Below are positions 9,615-20,262 of a stretch of 64,000 bases of DNA, piece by piece. The DNA lies in the NCBI GenBank assembly GCA_963281255.1, contig OY725505.1, forward strand, positions 372,001 to 436,000, in the 5' to 3' direction. A program made the translations under genes and the position numbers. This DNA is from Aphrocallistes beatrix. Taxonomy: Eukaryota; Porifera; Hexactinellida; Sceptrulophora; Aphrocallistidae. Under the pieces are notes generated by a model. That model was given only the letters and a program-made list of their open reading frames with translations, ran no database searches and was not told the origin of the DNA. The number at the start of each line of letters is the position of its first letter. The first letter of the stretch is position 1.

Positions 9615-12097
9615 ATGAAATTATTGCTAGTTTTAGTACTCTGTTTGAGTATTATACAAGTATTCGCAAATCCTGGACGATCGGGTGGGATTGCAGAAAA
9701 GGAGAAAGAGAAACGTTTAATCTACGAAGTATCGGAAAATGTTACGAATAAGATGGAGTCAAATTCGAAAAGCTTGAAAAAGAACTCCAAACGCTCAAAT
9801 CAGAAATACAAAATAGTAGAAAACCATGCACTTGTGTTGGACAACCAGGACATAAGGGTGATAGAGGGTCTACGGGAGCAAAAGGGACACATGGACAGCA
9901 TGGTCCAAAGGGACCTATAGGCCTGACTGGTAGAATAGGAGCACCTGGAGCACCAGGGTATGATGGTAGACCCGGAAAGTCTGGAAGGCCTGGACTATCT
10001 GGTTCTGACGGAAGACCTGGAAGAGCAGGGGAACCTGGTACTAAAGGAAGACCTGGTCCAATAGGACCTAAAGGACCACGTGGTAGGATAGGAGTGCCTG
10101 GTATCAATGGAACACGTGGGGAACCTGGACCGAGAGGAATACCTGGAGATGATGGAGAAGATGGGTTCCTCAGTCCAGGATATTTGAGTGTGAGTAATTT
10201 GAAAATTGGAGCATCTGGTGAAATATGCAGAGTTTGTTCAACGACTATCAGTGAGTTGTATTTAAATACATATATTAATTGGAAGTTATTTGCCAGCATA
10301 AGTGTAAAATTTCTTTTGTAAAAGGAGGAACCAAGAGCTAGCAGAGCGAGCGACGGAAGTGAGCCAAAATAGCTGTAGATCAATATTTTAGGGTCTAAGA
10401 TTCAAAATAATTTTATTGGGGGGGGGCAGGCCCCTCTATGCACCCTTTACGATCGATTGCTCCTCCACTCACTTTTACAAACACGAGAAAACTTTTACGC
10501 AATAAATTAAGCGTCTTTTAAGAATCTGAAAATAATTTGTGCTAGAAAATGGTAATGTTGATTTGCACAGCTCGTAACACTTTGGACTCAAATCTTTGTT
10601 AATAAAGTATATGCAATGTGTTATCTAATCCCTATAAAAAATTAAATAAAATCTAGTGTAGTATTAATTATTATATCATTAGTCAACACAATTTCGTTTG
10701 GTAGAAATGTACAGTATATTAATTATCATACCTGAGATAGCATACCATATAAGGAATTAACATACCAAATTACTTTTCTAGATTTTTAGTTCATTTCCTA
10801 TTAAATACAATTTTATTTTAATTATAGTTGTTCCTAAAAGTGGATGCAATCTGATCACAGAGAGTGGGGTATGTGTCAGTTTTCTCACCAGCAGAGGATC
10901 AAATTGGGCAACAGCTCGTAGTGAATGTGCCAAATGGGGCGGTGACCTCGCTTCGATCACTAATAGTAATGAAGATAGATTGTTCGACTCAATAGCGAGT
11001 GTACGTCCAACAGAGTGTTGGATTGGGTTCAATGATATCGAAAGAGAAGGAGAATGGAGATGGGCTGATGGTACTGAGAGTAGTTTCACAAATTGGGAAC
11101 GTGGTAATCCTAATAACTATAAAGGTCATCAAAATTGTGGAACGAAGTATTGGCTAGGCCCTGAATGGGATGATGATTTTTGTCATGAATTGAAAAGATG
11201 CTACTTCTGCAGTGCTAAAGGTAAATTTTTAAATGCAGTGTATCAATTACATCCAAACCAACCGTCGGGCTTTCCCACTCTTCCATTGAGCAAATTTTCA
11301 CGAGTGTTTGAAGTGAAATTTCTGTCCCGCTTTTTGTGAGCCAATGTATAATACTTTTCTATTGGTCCCGCCATGTCCCGCTTTTATCATGGCTCAAGTT
11401 GTAGGCAACTATTTTAATGTCTTATATCATAGAACTAAAGATGAGAATTATTAATGTCTAATTCTCTTAGTTATACCTTTTCAAATAAAACAAGAAACAT
11501 CATTCATTACTGCGGTGAATGGAAAGATCTACCAAAATGCAACTCTCTATTGCATCACAGAAAACAAGAACTCTCCAAGGGTGACTTGGAGGTACGTAGA
11601 TCCAGCTGGGAGTCAATCAGTTCTCAGAAGTACAACTGATGCCACTACAGGAGTTAGTGCTCTAACTGTGACTACTGATAAACCAGGCTACTACTCGTGC
11701 CAGGTCACTCAACAAGGAGGAGTCAGTAAGAGATATGGCGTTTCGTTGCAAGATCCTTTGCTGTTAACAGGTATTATATCAATAATTAATTTTCATATGT
11801 TAAATAGTTATTGCTTTGAATCGAGCTCAAAATAAGGAGCAGGGATTCCATAATTTACTTACTACCTTTTTTCCTCCCAAAAACAAAAAGGTAGTAAGTA
11901 GCAAGTAAATCCCTGAAAAGGAGAGCAGATGGAATTATCTATGTTTAATCTGTGTAGATGGAAGCAGGGGGATATCTTCTGGAATGCGTCGTGAACTACC
12001 TGGTCAAACTGGATCACTTGGACCACCGGGACCACCTGGATCACCTGGATACTGTTTTGAATCAATACCTTGCTGCCAAGGATGCGGTTACTACTAA
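9615..12097 (+). CDS. Collagen - C-type lectin - Ig protein, copy B (frame broken in exon 1)
   Basis: Exons: 9615-10250, 10828-11220, 11495-11770, 11958-12097, phase 1 throughout, parallel to copy A. Exon 1 has the signal peptide MKLLLVLVLCLSIIQVFA, a short charged segment, a coil, CTCVGQPGHKGD, about 37 Gly-X-Y triplets (shorter than in A) and NLKIGASGEICRVC. The lectin exon reads WIGFNDIEREGEW, GNPNN and WDDDFC. The Ig exon has ATLYC and DKPGYYSCQV. The last exon ends CFESIPCCQGCGYY. The frame from the ATG reaches a stop at 9918-9920, while the coil and collagen lie in the -1 frame. The break sits near 9750-9765, at a different point from copy A and apparently a separate deletion. The lectin and Ig exons are nearly identical to copy A, pointing to recent duplication or gene conversion. 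Confidence 0.75.
10828..11220 (+). CDS. C-type lectin domain exon of gene B
   Basis: A symmetric phase 1-1 exon of 393 bases, two codons longer than in gene A in the loop before the third Cys (GNPNNYKGHQNCG). The calcium-site positions read N-P-N and W-D-D. WIG core and cysteines are conserved. Confidence 0.9.
11495..11770 (+). CDS. Immunoglobulin domain exon of gene B
   Basis: A 276-base phase 1-1 exon, nearly identical to the gene A exon, with the Ig Cys, Trp and DxGxYxC landmarks intact (ATLYC, VTWRY, DKPGYYSCQV). Confidence 0.85.
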
Positions 12098-12763
12098 GGT
12101 GAGCATCGTCCCTACATTCCAGATTCCAGAGATTTAAGAATAATGGTACTGTGATCCTGTATCATATTATAATAATATTTTAATAATATTGTATTATATG
12201 TGTATACGTATGCTGTATTATATTGTATTATATAAGTGTGTGTTAATTAATGAATAAAGTCTTCTTATGCAATGAGATTTTGTTTCGTTTAACAAGTATG
12301 AGTTACCATGAATACATATTAGGGATGGGACGGATGTGAGATTTTGCACATCCGCAGATGAGAATGCGAATGCGGGAATGTATTAGTGTTCCAAAAAAAT
12401 CAACTTTTGAATTTTTTGAAACACCCCAATGTATGCGGAGCTCCGTCCAATCCTTAACACATATACATATTAATGAGAAACAAGATAAAGAACCACCTGC
12501 TCTGTACTGATATGATTTCTCAAGAAGGTGCATACGGACAGGCTTAATTAACCATTTGTAACTTAATTGATTTTCTGGATTAGACATATCAATAATTTAA
12601 TCTCGTAACACAACATGAAATGCTATCTGTATTAAGTAATATATATGCACATACCTGGTGAGTAATGCAGTTACATTGATGATGATATCAGTAGATTGTA
12701 CTTGTGTATTTAAGCGATTATTCAAGATAAACAGCATTCACCCATAATCAGTGAGAGTAGAGA
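12098..12763 (+). other. Spacer between gene B and the next collagen
   Basis: No exon recognised. The first 200 bases repeat the 3' flank of gene A (8605-8800), so the duplication unit extends past the stop codons. TATTTAAG at 12707-12714 is a TATA-like box 50 bases before ATG 12764. Confidence 0.45.
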
Positions 12764-15700
12764 ATGCATTTGTTAATAATTATAACATTTTTCTTCAATA
12801 TTATACTTGCAACGAGTGATAACATTCCTCTCCAGTCATGGGCTACAATGTCGAAAATGGACCTAATCACAGAAATAACGGAAGAAGTCAAGAATAATTT
12901 AGAAGCTGAGTATGCAGAAAAATTCAAATTAGAACTCAAAACGATTAGAAAGGAATTGCAAGAAGAATTTCAAGTACTCAAATCTGATTTATTTCAAAAT
13001 ATGAATTTAATCAGGAATCGCAGACTGCAACCGTGTACGTGCACTGGCAATTCAGGTGTTATTAAAGGGGAGAAAGGGGACACAGGGTTGAAAGGGAAAA
13101 ACGGAACAGATGGAAAACCTGGTCCAATAGGACCAAGTGGTACTATCGGATCACCTGGGGAACCTGGAATTAACGGAACACCTGGAGCACCTGGGGATAG
13201 CGGAAGTCCTGGAGGACCTGGTCCAAGGGGACCTATAGGTCTGAATGGTAGCATTGGAATACCTGGAGTACCTGGCATGAATGGAACACATGGAAAACAT
13301 GGAAAGCGTGGAGGAAGAGGTTTGATAGGAAATGATGGAGGAGATGGTCCTCCAGGTATTCAAGGTGAAAAGGGAGAAAAAGGATTGCCAGGAAATGAGG
13401 GATCTGGTGCGCCTCCTGCACTACCAGGTGCACGGGGACAACCAGGTGAACCGGGACGACCTGGTCGACCTGGACAATCAGGATCTGATGGCCTACCTGG
13501 ACTTCCTGGTATAGCTGGAGCTCCAGGACCAAAAGGATCTCCTGGTGTACAGGGGGGAGCTGGGGCTATTGGTCCGCCGGGAACACAGGGACCACCTGGG
13601 AATATTGGTCCATCTGGACCAGAGGGACCACCTGGGAATATTGGTCCATCTGGACCAGAGGGACCACCTGGGTACAATGGTTCACCGGGACCAGAGGGAC
13701 CACCTGGGTACAATGGTTCACCGGGACCAGAGGGACCACCTGGGTACAATGGTTCACCGGGACCACGGGGACCACCTGGGTACAATGGTGCATCAGGAGC
13801 TCCCGGACCCCCCGGATCGAGTGGATCATCTAACAGATATGCTGGAAAAGGTTAGTACCAGATATGCCATACTTACATAAATAGCATTTTGACATCAAAA
13901 CACATTTGGACTGCAACAATGTCATTGTCACCAGTTTTCTAGTAAATTTCAGTTTTTATGCACAACTCATTATAACAGACAAAAGGTTAAAATTTGAATC
14001 ACAGGTATAGAATAACATTCTTTCGTTGTTATTCCATATTGATAGAAAATGCTTGCTTATAATGGATTATGACGTCATCATCACCTTGCGGACAAGAATT
14101 GTTCCCCAACGGTGCAATGATAGTGTCTGAGCCGCGCGTAACGTTAATAAACTCGTCACAGAACATTTGGTTTCACTAAATTATGTATTTATTTTAATTG
14201 AAACATTATGGTACGAACTTTGCAACGAAAATAATAATTATCCTTCAACTACTAGTAGATAATAGCTAGTATTGAATTGCATAATCCTTACTATTAAAAC
14301 TCGATTATTGTTTGTGTATGTGTGTATGTGTGTACGTATATATATATATATCTGTAACGAATTGATTGAAGAAACTGTCATGTACAGAAAGCTGATTTTT
14401 GGCTATGGCTCCAGTAAGTTCTGAGCTCAGACGAAAATGTCGACTCATCATGGAATTATGACGTCATTGTTACATTTTTAAAAGTTAAGCAATACAGTTA
14501 TTCGAGCATAACTCAGCCATTATAGGAGATAGAAGGCTGAAATTTTAATAGAATATGTATACTAACATATCTCACATATGATGCAACTATCATCAAAAAA
14601 TGATGACTCATCACTTTGTTATGACGTCATCATTACTCATCAAAATTTTAAAATTGACAAATTTGGTGATTTTTCGTAAGATATAGATGATAACAGTAAG
14701 ACAGACGTATTTAGAGATGTTATCTCACATATAATTAATCAATGGTTATCACAGGCGCTAGCAGGGCGCCTCCGGCGGACACAAAGTGTCCGCCAGCCGC
14801 GCAGCGCAAGCAAGCGAAGCGCGCTTGTATTTCCTTAAATCTAATTGGATAGGAAATTTTAAAATAGAGCATGTTTATCATTGATAGATCCCATTAAACC
14901 CAATACATTCGCTATAATCTATTAACTCTATGCATTAATTAGGTTCATTCCCTGGAAATTCTTACAGTGGTTCAGTTGTAATTATATTAAATGTTTAGTC
15001 TACTAAGAATTATAAAATTACACAATTTGCGGTAGCAAATTTTCGGATCAAAGAAATTTTTCATAGTAGAGGGGTAGCTTATAAAATTTCCCATACATAT
15101 ATATAAATAGGAAATTTTAGAATGTTTGGATGAGTAGGAAGAATGTTATCTCATGTTCTTAGGTGGTTATGGATATGGAAATTACTAAAATTATAATAAA
15201 TGTATAAATCTAATTTTATAGGAAATTTTAGAGCATAGCATATCCATCATTGATATATCACATTAATCCCAATACATTCACTCTGATTTATTATCTCTAT
15301 ATTAGGTGGTTCAGGAAATTATAACAGTGGTCCATCTGGATCAAGAGGTATGTATCTTGTAAAGTTGTAATGATATTAAATGCTCAATCTATTTCGTTGT
15401 TTGTACATACTTGCAAACTTATAAGTATCATTTTGGACATAGTTATTTAGTGGGACATTGTATATTTGTATTAGGCCCTATACACTGAAAAGCGGGACAA
15501 TTCAACTTTTTGGAACGTTTTCACGGGACATTACTTTTAAAATATGTCTGAAATAGCGGGACGTCTTGCCAAAAACGGGACAGTTAGCAAGTATGTTTGT
15601 GCATAATTAATTGGAAAGGCAATGGCCATAGAGAGCTGAAAACTTGTACACTTGCATAAGATTTCTTATAAATCTAATTTGTATAAGAAATTTTAAAATA

Positions 15701-16667
15701 GAGCATAGCTTATCATTGATAGATCCCATTAAACCCAATACATTCGCTATAATCAATGAACTCTACAGCATTAATTAGGTGGTTCATTCCCTGGAAATTC
15801 TAACAGTGGTTCAATAGTAATTATATTAAATGTTTAGTCTACGAAGAATTATAAAAATAAACAATTTACGATAGCAAAATTTCAGATCAAAGAAATCTTT
15901 TCATAGTAAAATATACGTAAATAGGAAATTTTAGAATGTTTGGATGAGTAGGAAGAATGTTATCTCATGTTCTTAGGTGGTTATGGATATGGAAATTACT
16001 AAAATTTCCTATAAATCTAATTTTATAGGAAATTTTAAAATAGAGCATAGCCATAGCATATCCATCATTGATAGATCACATAAATCCCAATACGTTCTTC
16101 ACTCTGATTTATTATCTCTATATTAGGTGGTTCAGGAAATTATAACAGCGGTCCATCTGGATCAAGAGGTATGTATCTTGTAAAGTTGTGATGATATTAA
16201 ATGCTTAATCTATTCCGTTGTTTGTACATACTTCCAAACCTCTGCAAGGATAAAAACTGGACATAAGTAGTATTTTGGACACAGTTATTTAGTGGGACAT
16301 TGTATATTTGTATTAGGTCCTCTACACTGAAAAGCGGGACAATTCCACTTTTTGGAACGTTTTCGCGGGACATTACTTTTAAAATATGTCTGAAATAGTG
16401 TGACAGTTAGCAAATATGTTTATGCATAATTTATGAAAAGGCCATAGAGAGCTGAAAATTTGTATACTGGGGTAATTTTACATGCCAACAATGATCAATC
16501 GGTTTTTAGGTGGAATTTTTGGATTATGACGTCACAACTGGATTTGGTTATAAACTTCTTTGTTTTTGACTCTATCAGCACATAATTCAGTCAATATATG
16601 TAGATAATTTTCTAAGATGATAGAGTGGTTGTTAATGTTTAATTTCTTTCTAGGTGATTGGCAGTAG
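12764..16667 (+). CDS. Collagen-like gene with minisatellite-encoded repeats and small 3' exons
   Basis: Exon 1, 12764-13850 (363 aa), encodes a signal peptide ([16 protein letters not shown]), SDNIPLQSW, a coiled coil (about residues 35-85), CTCTG at 91-95 and a long Gly-X-Y domain. It ends in phase 1 (GGAAAAG/gttagt). Residues near 272-345 are about six copies of a 12-residue unit of the type [12 protein letters not shown]. Likely further exons are 15306-15347 and 16127-16168 (each [15 protein letters not shown], phase 1-1) and the terminal exon 16654-16667 (GDWQ, stop). AATAAA follows near 16738. Alternative terminal exons GGYGYGNY-stop lie at 15163-15188 and 15977-16002. The protein is probably a secreted fibrillar or matrix chain with a short Gly/Asn/Tyr-rich tail. 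Exon 1 is secure; the choice of small exons is inferred from splice sites and frame. Confidence 0.7.
13579..13797 (+). repeat. 36-bp coding minisatellite in collagen exon
   Basis: About six head-to-tail 36-base units encode [12 protein letters not shown], then [12 protein letters not shown], then diverged [12 protein letters not shown]. The last full units are nearly identical in DNA, indicating recent expansion. Unit length is a multiple of nine, so Gly-X-Y register is kept. Confidence 0.85.
14284..14828 (+). mobile_element. Copy of the TIR element, right end lost
   Basis: It starts with ACTATTAAAACTCGATTATT, passes a short TG/TA run, continues with CTGTAACGAATTGATTGAAG and ends with the GGCGGACAC/GTGTCCGCC hairpin and the AAGCGAAGCGCGCTTG block. 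It matches 6236-6877 but lacks the right inverted repeat. It lies in the first intron of the collagen gene at 12764. Confidence 0.7.
14860..16460 (+). repeat. Tandem duplicated 3'-exon cassette (two copies)
   Basis: A unit of roughly 800 bases (about 14860-15600 and 15660-16460) contains, in order, a decayed [12 protein letters not shown] exon, the GGYGYGNY-stop exon, the [15 protein letters not shown] exon and a GGGACA-rich stretch. A third copy at about 21955-22760 lies downstream of the collagen at 20263. Small indels and a lost splice donor in the first mini-exon show that parts are decaying. Confidence 0.7.
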
Positions 16668-17253
16668 AGGATGAGTTGATGGAAAACAGTGTCTCACCTT
16701 AAAGCATATTGCAATATAATGTAAAATTGTGTAGTAGTAATAAATTTCAATATTACTCCTAGTTTATATGTTAATAATTATTGCAATGAATAAAATAATG
16801 GATCAGTTTGTATATTATGCAGCTCTTTATTAAAAAGCAAAGCAATCAATATCTCAGTAGCTAAATATACAAGTATAAATATCGTATAAGTAACTACTTC
16901 TAGTCTTATATGCGTACGATCCTTATATATGTAAACTAAATGTCGAGAAGCAGAGTATTCAAATCCCCTATACACCTTCCAAGAGAAGAAAGTTTTCTAC
17001 TTTTGGGATCCGGATTAGCCCCCCCTCCCCGTTTATAATAATGTATTTTTCCCCTTCCCGCGTTTATTCCAATCCCTCTGTTATTAAATTAGGTAAATTG
17101 AAATTCTATCCAAACACAGTATTTTACTGGATGTTCTGTATCAGCTGTTTTCCATCTAGATTCTATGGAATATTCTATTCTAATTCTAGATAATCTGATA
17201 CGTAGTACTATGCAGTATATAAATGAATCTCCATCTGACAATATTAACTCTAT

Positions 17254-17412
17254 TCATGGTCGGCGCCATGTTTTATCGGGGGTGGGTGTCCTGAGAGGGG
17301 TTTCTCTGAAACTAGGTGTTCATTTATGGAGGGACATATACTGTACAATTAGATAAAAGAAGTGGCAGTGGGGGTCCGGACACCCATGACACCCCCGGAG
17401 GTGCCGTCCCTA
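17254..17412. mobile_element. GC-rich inverted-repeat element, copy 1
   Basis: It begins GGTCGGCGCCATGTTTTATC and ends GACACCCCCGGAGGTGCCG, with an internal GTGGGTGTCC / GGACACCCA pairing. A close copy lies at 56758-56912. No coding capacity. Confidence 0.6.
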
Positions 17413-18175
17413 CCATTACTCTATTCTATGAATCAACCAGTCCCACCAGGTGCACTTATCACTTACATATACAGTATTTAAGTCTAGACATAAGTGTTAT
17501 AAAGTGCTATTACTTGATGATTACTTTTAATTTGTGATTTAGAGATTCCGTCGAATTCCCTAAATGGATAAATTATTTCAAATTTGTATGTAAATTCCAA
17601 AATGCATTCGAATATAGTAGAGTATCTCGTATAGATAAAGATAAAGGATATACTTTAGAAGATTTGGAATATTAAATTGTCAATTTTAGCAGATGAGAGT
17701 ATATGGCTGGCCGGGCGGTCATCAACATACTTTTAGAAATTGGCTACTTTACCGCAATTGACATAACCTGCAAACTAAAAAGTCATAATAATGAAATGAT
17801 ATGTTACAGTGGTTATTAGTCATATTCTAATATTTACAATGATCGAGCTACATTATAAAGAGTCATTAAAGAATGTTAAGTATTGAAATGCAATCAATAG
17901 TTAGTCATATTTTACGGAGATTTAGCCTTAAGGTTAAATGTATTTTAAAAAGTCACTTTAATTGCGAATAAATGCTTCAATAGTTAGTCATATTCTAAAT
18001 GTATTATAAAATTCCAAAGAAACGTATTGAAGTGCCTCCAAAAAATTCCTTGTCATCGATACCCATCAACAACTTTCTATAGTCCATATTGATAGCATCT
18101 CTGTTGGCAATTCTCTATATCTCGCCATCCAAAGAATAACGAACTTAGGTACCTAGTTCGACAATAGCCTATCGA

Positions 18176-18950
18176 TTGTTTACCCAGATCCAAAAAGTTG
18201 CTTTTTCTTGTTTCTACTTCAGTTATAATATTCGTCGAATCAGGAAGCATCTCTCAGTCAAAAATTGCGAAGCTATCGTCAATGCTCTTGTAGCATCTCG
18301 TCTTGACATTGAAAATCCTTTATATGGTTCTCCCTCGTTCCTCCTGTCTCAATTCCAGCGTGTTTAAAACAGTGCAGCAAGGCTTATTCACAATGTATCA
18401 AGAACTACTCCATCATCTCCTTTCCTAGTACCTTCTACTGCCTGCCCGTAAAACATCGTATCACCTTCAAATTCCTCCTCATCCAGTCGTTTCTAAGATC
18501 TGAGATTCGAATGGCGTCCTCTTCGAACATCCATACATTAAATCCTCAAAAATTTTTGTTGATCGTTTCTCTCCAAAAAATTTTGAGGATTCTTTTTTCT
18601 TTTGCTGATGTTAAATGGAATAACCTGCCTGCCAGTGGTGTTTTGGGGGGGCGCTGCCCCCACACTTTTTTCGCTTGGAGGGCGCTCCTTACCTCATTCT
18701 GACTACTATTTTAATTTTAGCCTTATAATGTATTACGTAGCATAACAAATTCAAATCAATTGTTGCCATTTAAACTAACCATATTATTTTTCTCTTTCTT
18801 ATTATCACCATTTCTATACCATCAGGGGATTAAAGTTTCACGAAAAAACATATAACTTTTTTACGGGAAGGAAGCGCCCCCCCCACTTCTATTTTTGGCA
18901 AAACACCGCTGCTGCCTGCCTACATCCGAAATCTCAATCTATTTATTATT
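18176..18950 (+). mobile_element. LINE reverse-transcriptase remnant, interrupted by a hAT-like MITE
   Basis: The conceptual peptide contains IRRIRKHLSVKNCEAIVNAL, VASRLDIENPLYGSP, QRV-stop-NSAARLIHNV and RITFKFLLI, matching the C-terminal part of Jockey/CR1-type non-LTR reverse transcriptases. A stop codon and shifts show it is dead. The typical WNNLPAYIRN end is split by the 279-bp insertion at 18633-18911. A second fragment lies at 23187-23575. Confidence 0.75.
18633..18911. mobile_element. hAT-like MITE inside the LINE remnant
   Basis: Termini CAGTGGTGTTTTG and CAAAACACCGCTG are inverted repeats. The 8-bp direct repeat CTGCCTGC flanks it (18625-18632 and 18912-18919). Removing the insert and one repeat rejoins the LINE reading frame, which confirms the boundaries. 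The interior has poly-G/poly-C runs and no transposase. Confidence 0.85.
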
Positions 18951-19039
18951 TTAATTATTATTATGTATCTTGTAAAGTTGTAATAATATTAAATGTTTTA
19001 ACAGAGGAGAGGATATAGCGGGCCGGGGGGGTTTATCAA

Positions 19040-19845
19040 AATACTTTTAAAAGTTGGCTGCTACTTGTAAATCATAATATACATCATCTGTAAACTAAAA
19101 GTCATATAAAATACGTATTGAATTGTTACAGTAGTCATTAGTCATATTCTAAGATTGACAATGGTCGAGCTACATGTTAAGGAGCCATTAATAGAATATT
19201 TTTAATAGTTAGTCATATTGCTTTCAATAGAATTCAATAGTTAGTCATATTCTACGAAGATTTACCCTTAAAGTTTAATGTACTTGTATTATAAAATTCA
19301 TAAGTAGTATGTCTTGAAATGATTACAATCTACACTCAAAGAATGCTGACATGACTTCAACAGAATCAGCGGTTTCTGATATAGCTCAAGGCATATGAAC
19401 AATTTAAGAATATTAAAAATCAATGTTAATTTTAGTACTCTGTTCAACTATTATACAGGTATTTGCAAGTTCTGGACCACCGAGTGGGGATACTAGAAAG
19501 GGATGAAGAAAATCGTTTAATCTATAAAGTGAAGGCTATGACAAGCTATATGCAACAAAGTACGTATATGCAACAAATATCAAATTTTTAATCAAAAAGC
19601 ACAAATCCGAAAAATAAAATGATATACGAGCGAAAAGGGTGATAGAGGGTCTACATGAGCAAAAGGGATACATGGACAACATGGTTCAATCGGACTGGTA
19701 GAATAGGAGCACCTGGAACACCAGGGTATGATGGAATACCGGATTATCTAATATTAACGGAAGGCCAGGTCCAATAGGACATATACGTAGGGCCGAGTGG
19801 TGGGATAGTAAACCTGGAAGACCTGGCATCAATGGAACACCTGGA
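19040..19845 (+). pseudogene. Decayed collagen-family gene with its upstream block
   Basis: 19040-19330 is a copy of the promoter-proximal block (three TTAGTCATATT motifs), but the TATTTAAG box is missing. A shortened signal-peptide reading starts at 19423 (MLILVLCSTIIQVFASS) and stops within about 30 codons. Downstream, broken Gly-X-Y pieces ([26 protein letters not shown]) lie in shifting frames up to about 19845. Closest relative in the window is the exon at 9615. Confidence 0.75.
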
Positions 19846-20262
19846 GAGTCCTCAAAATACTTTTTAGAAGTTGGTAACTAAACTATAGACATCATCTGCA
19901 AACTAAAAAGTCATAATAATAATATGTATTGAAGTGTTACAGTGGTTATTAGTCATATTCTAATATTTTCAATGATCGAGTTACATCATAAAGAGTCATT
20001 AAAGAAATAAGTATTATAATGCAATCAATAGTTTAGTCATATTTTAGGGAGATTTAGCCTCAAGGTTAAATGTATTATAAAAAAGTCACTATAAAATCCG
20101 TAATATATGCTTTCGATAGTTAGTCATATTCTAAAAGTATAATAAAATCCATAGAAATAAGTATTAGAAAATGAATATTGAATATGACATTAATAGAATT
20201 AGAGGTTTCTGAGTATTTAAGCACCTGAGATAGCTCAAGTCATAAGAACATTATTCAAAATA

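Noticed and set aside
9742-10383. Long minus-strand ORFs rich in G-x-P across the collagen exons (also at 13360-13785, 20235-20861, 25100-25468, 28921-29361)
   Set aside because: They are antisense reflections of Gly-X-Y codons (GGN CCN) and lack signal peptides or homology.
13579-13797. Possible CRISPR-like array
   Set aside because: The units are contiguous with no spacers and encode collagen triplets in an animal gene.
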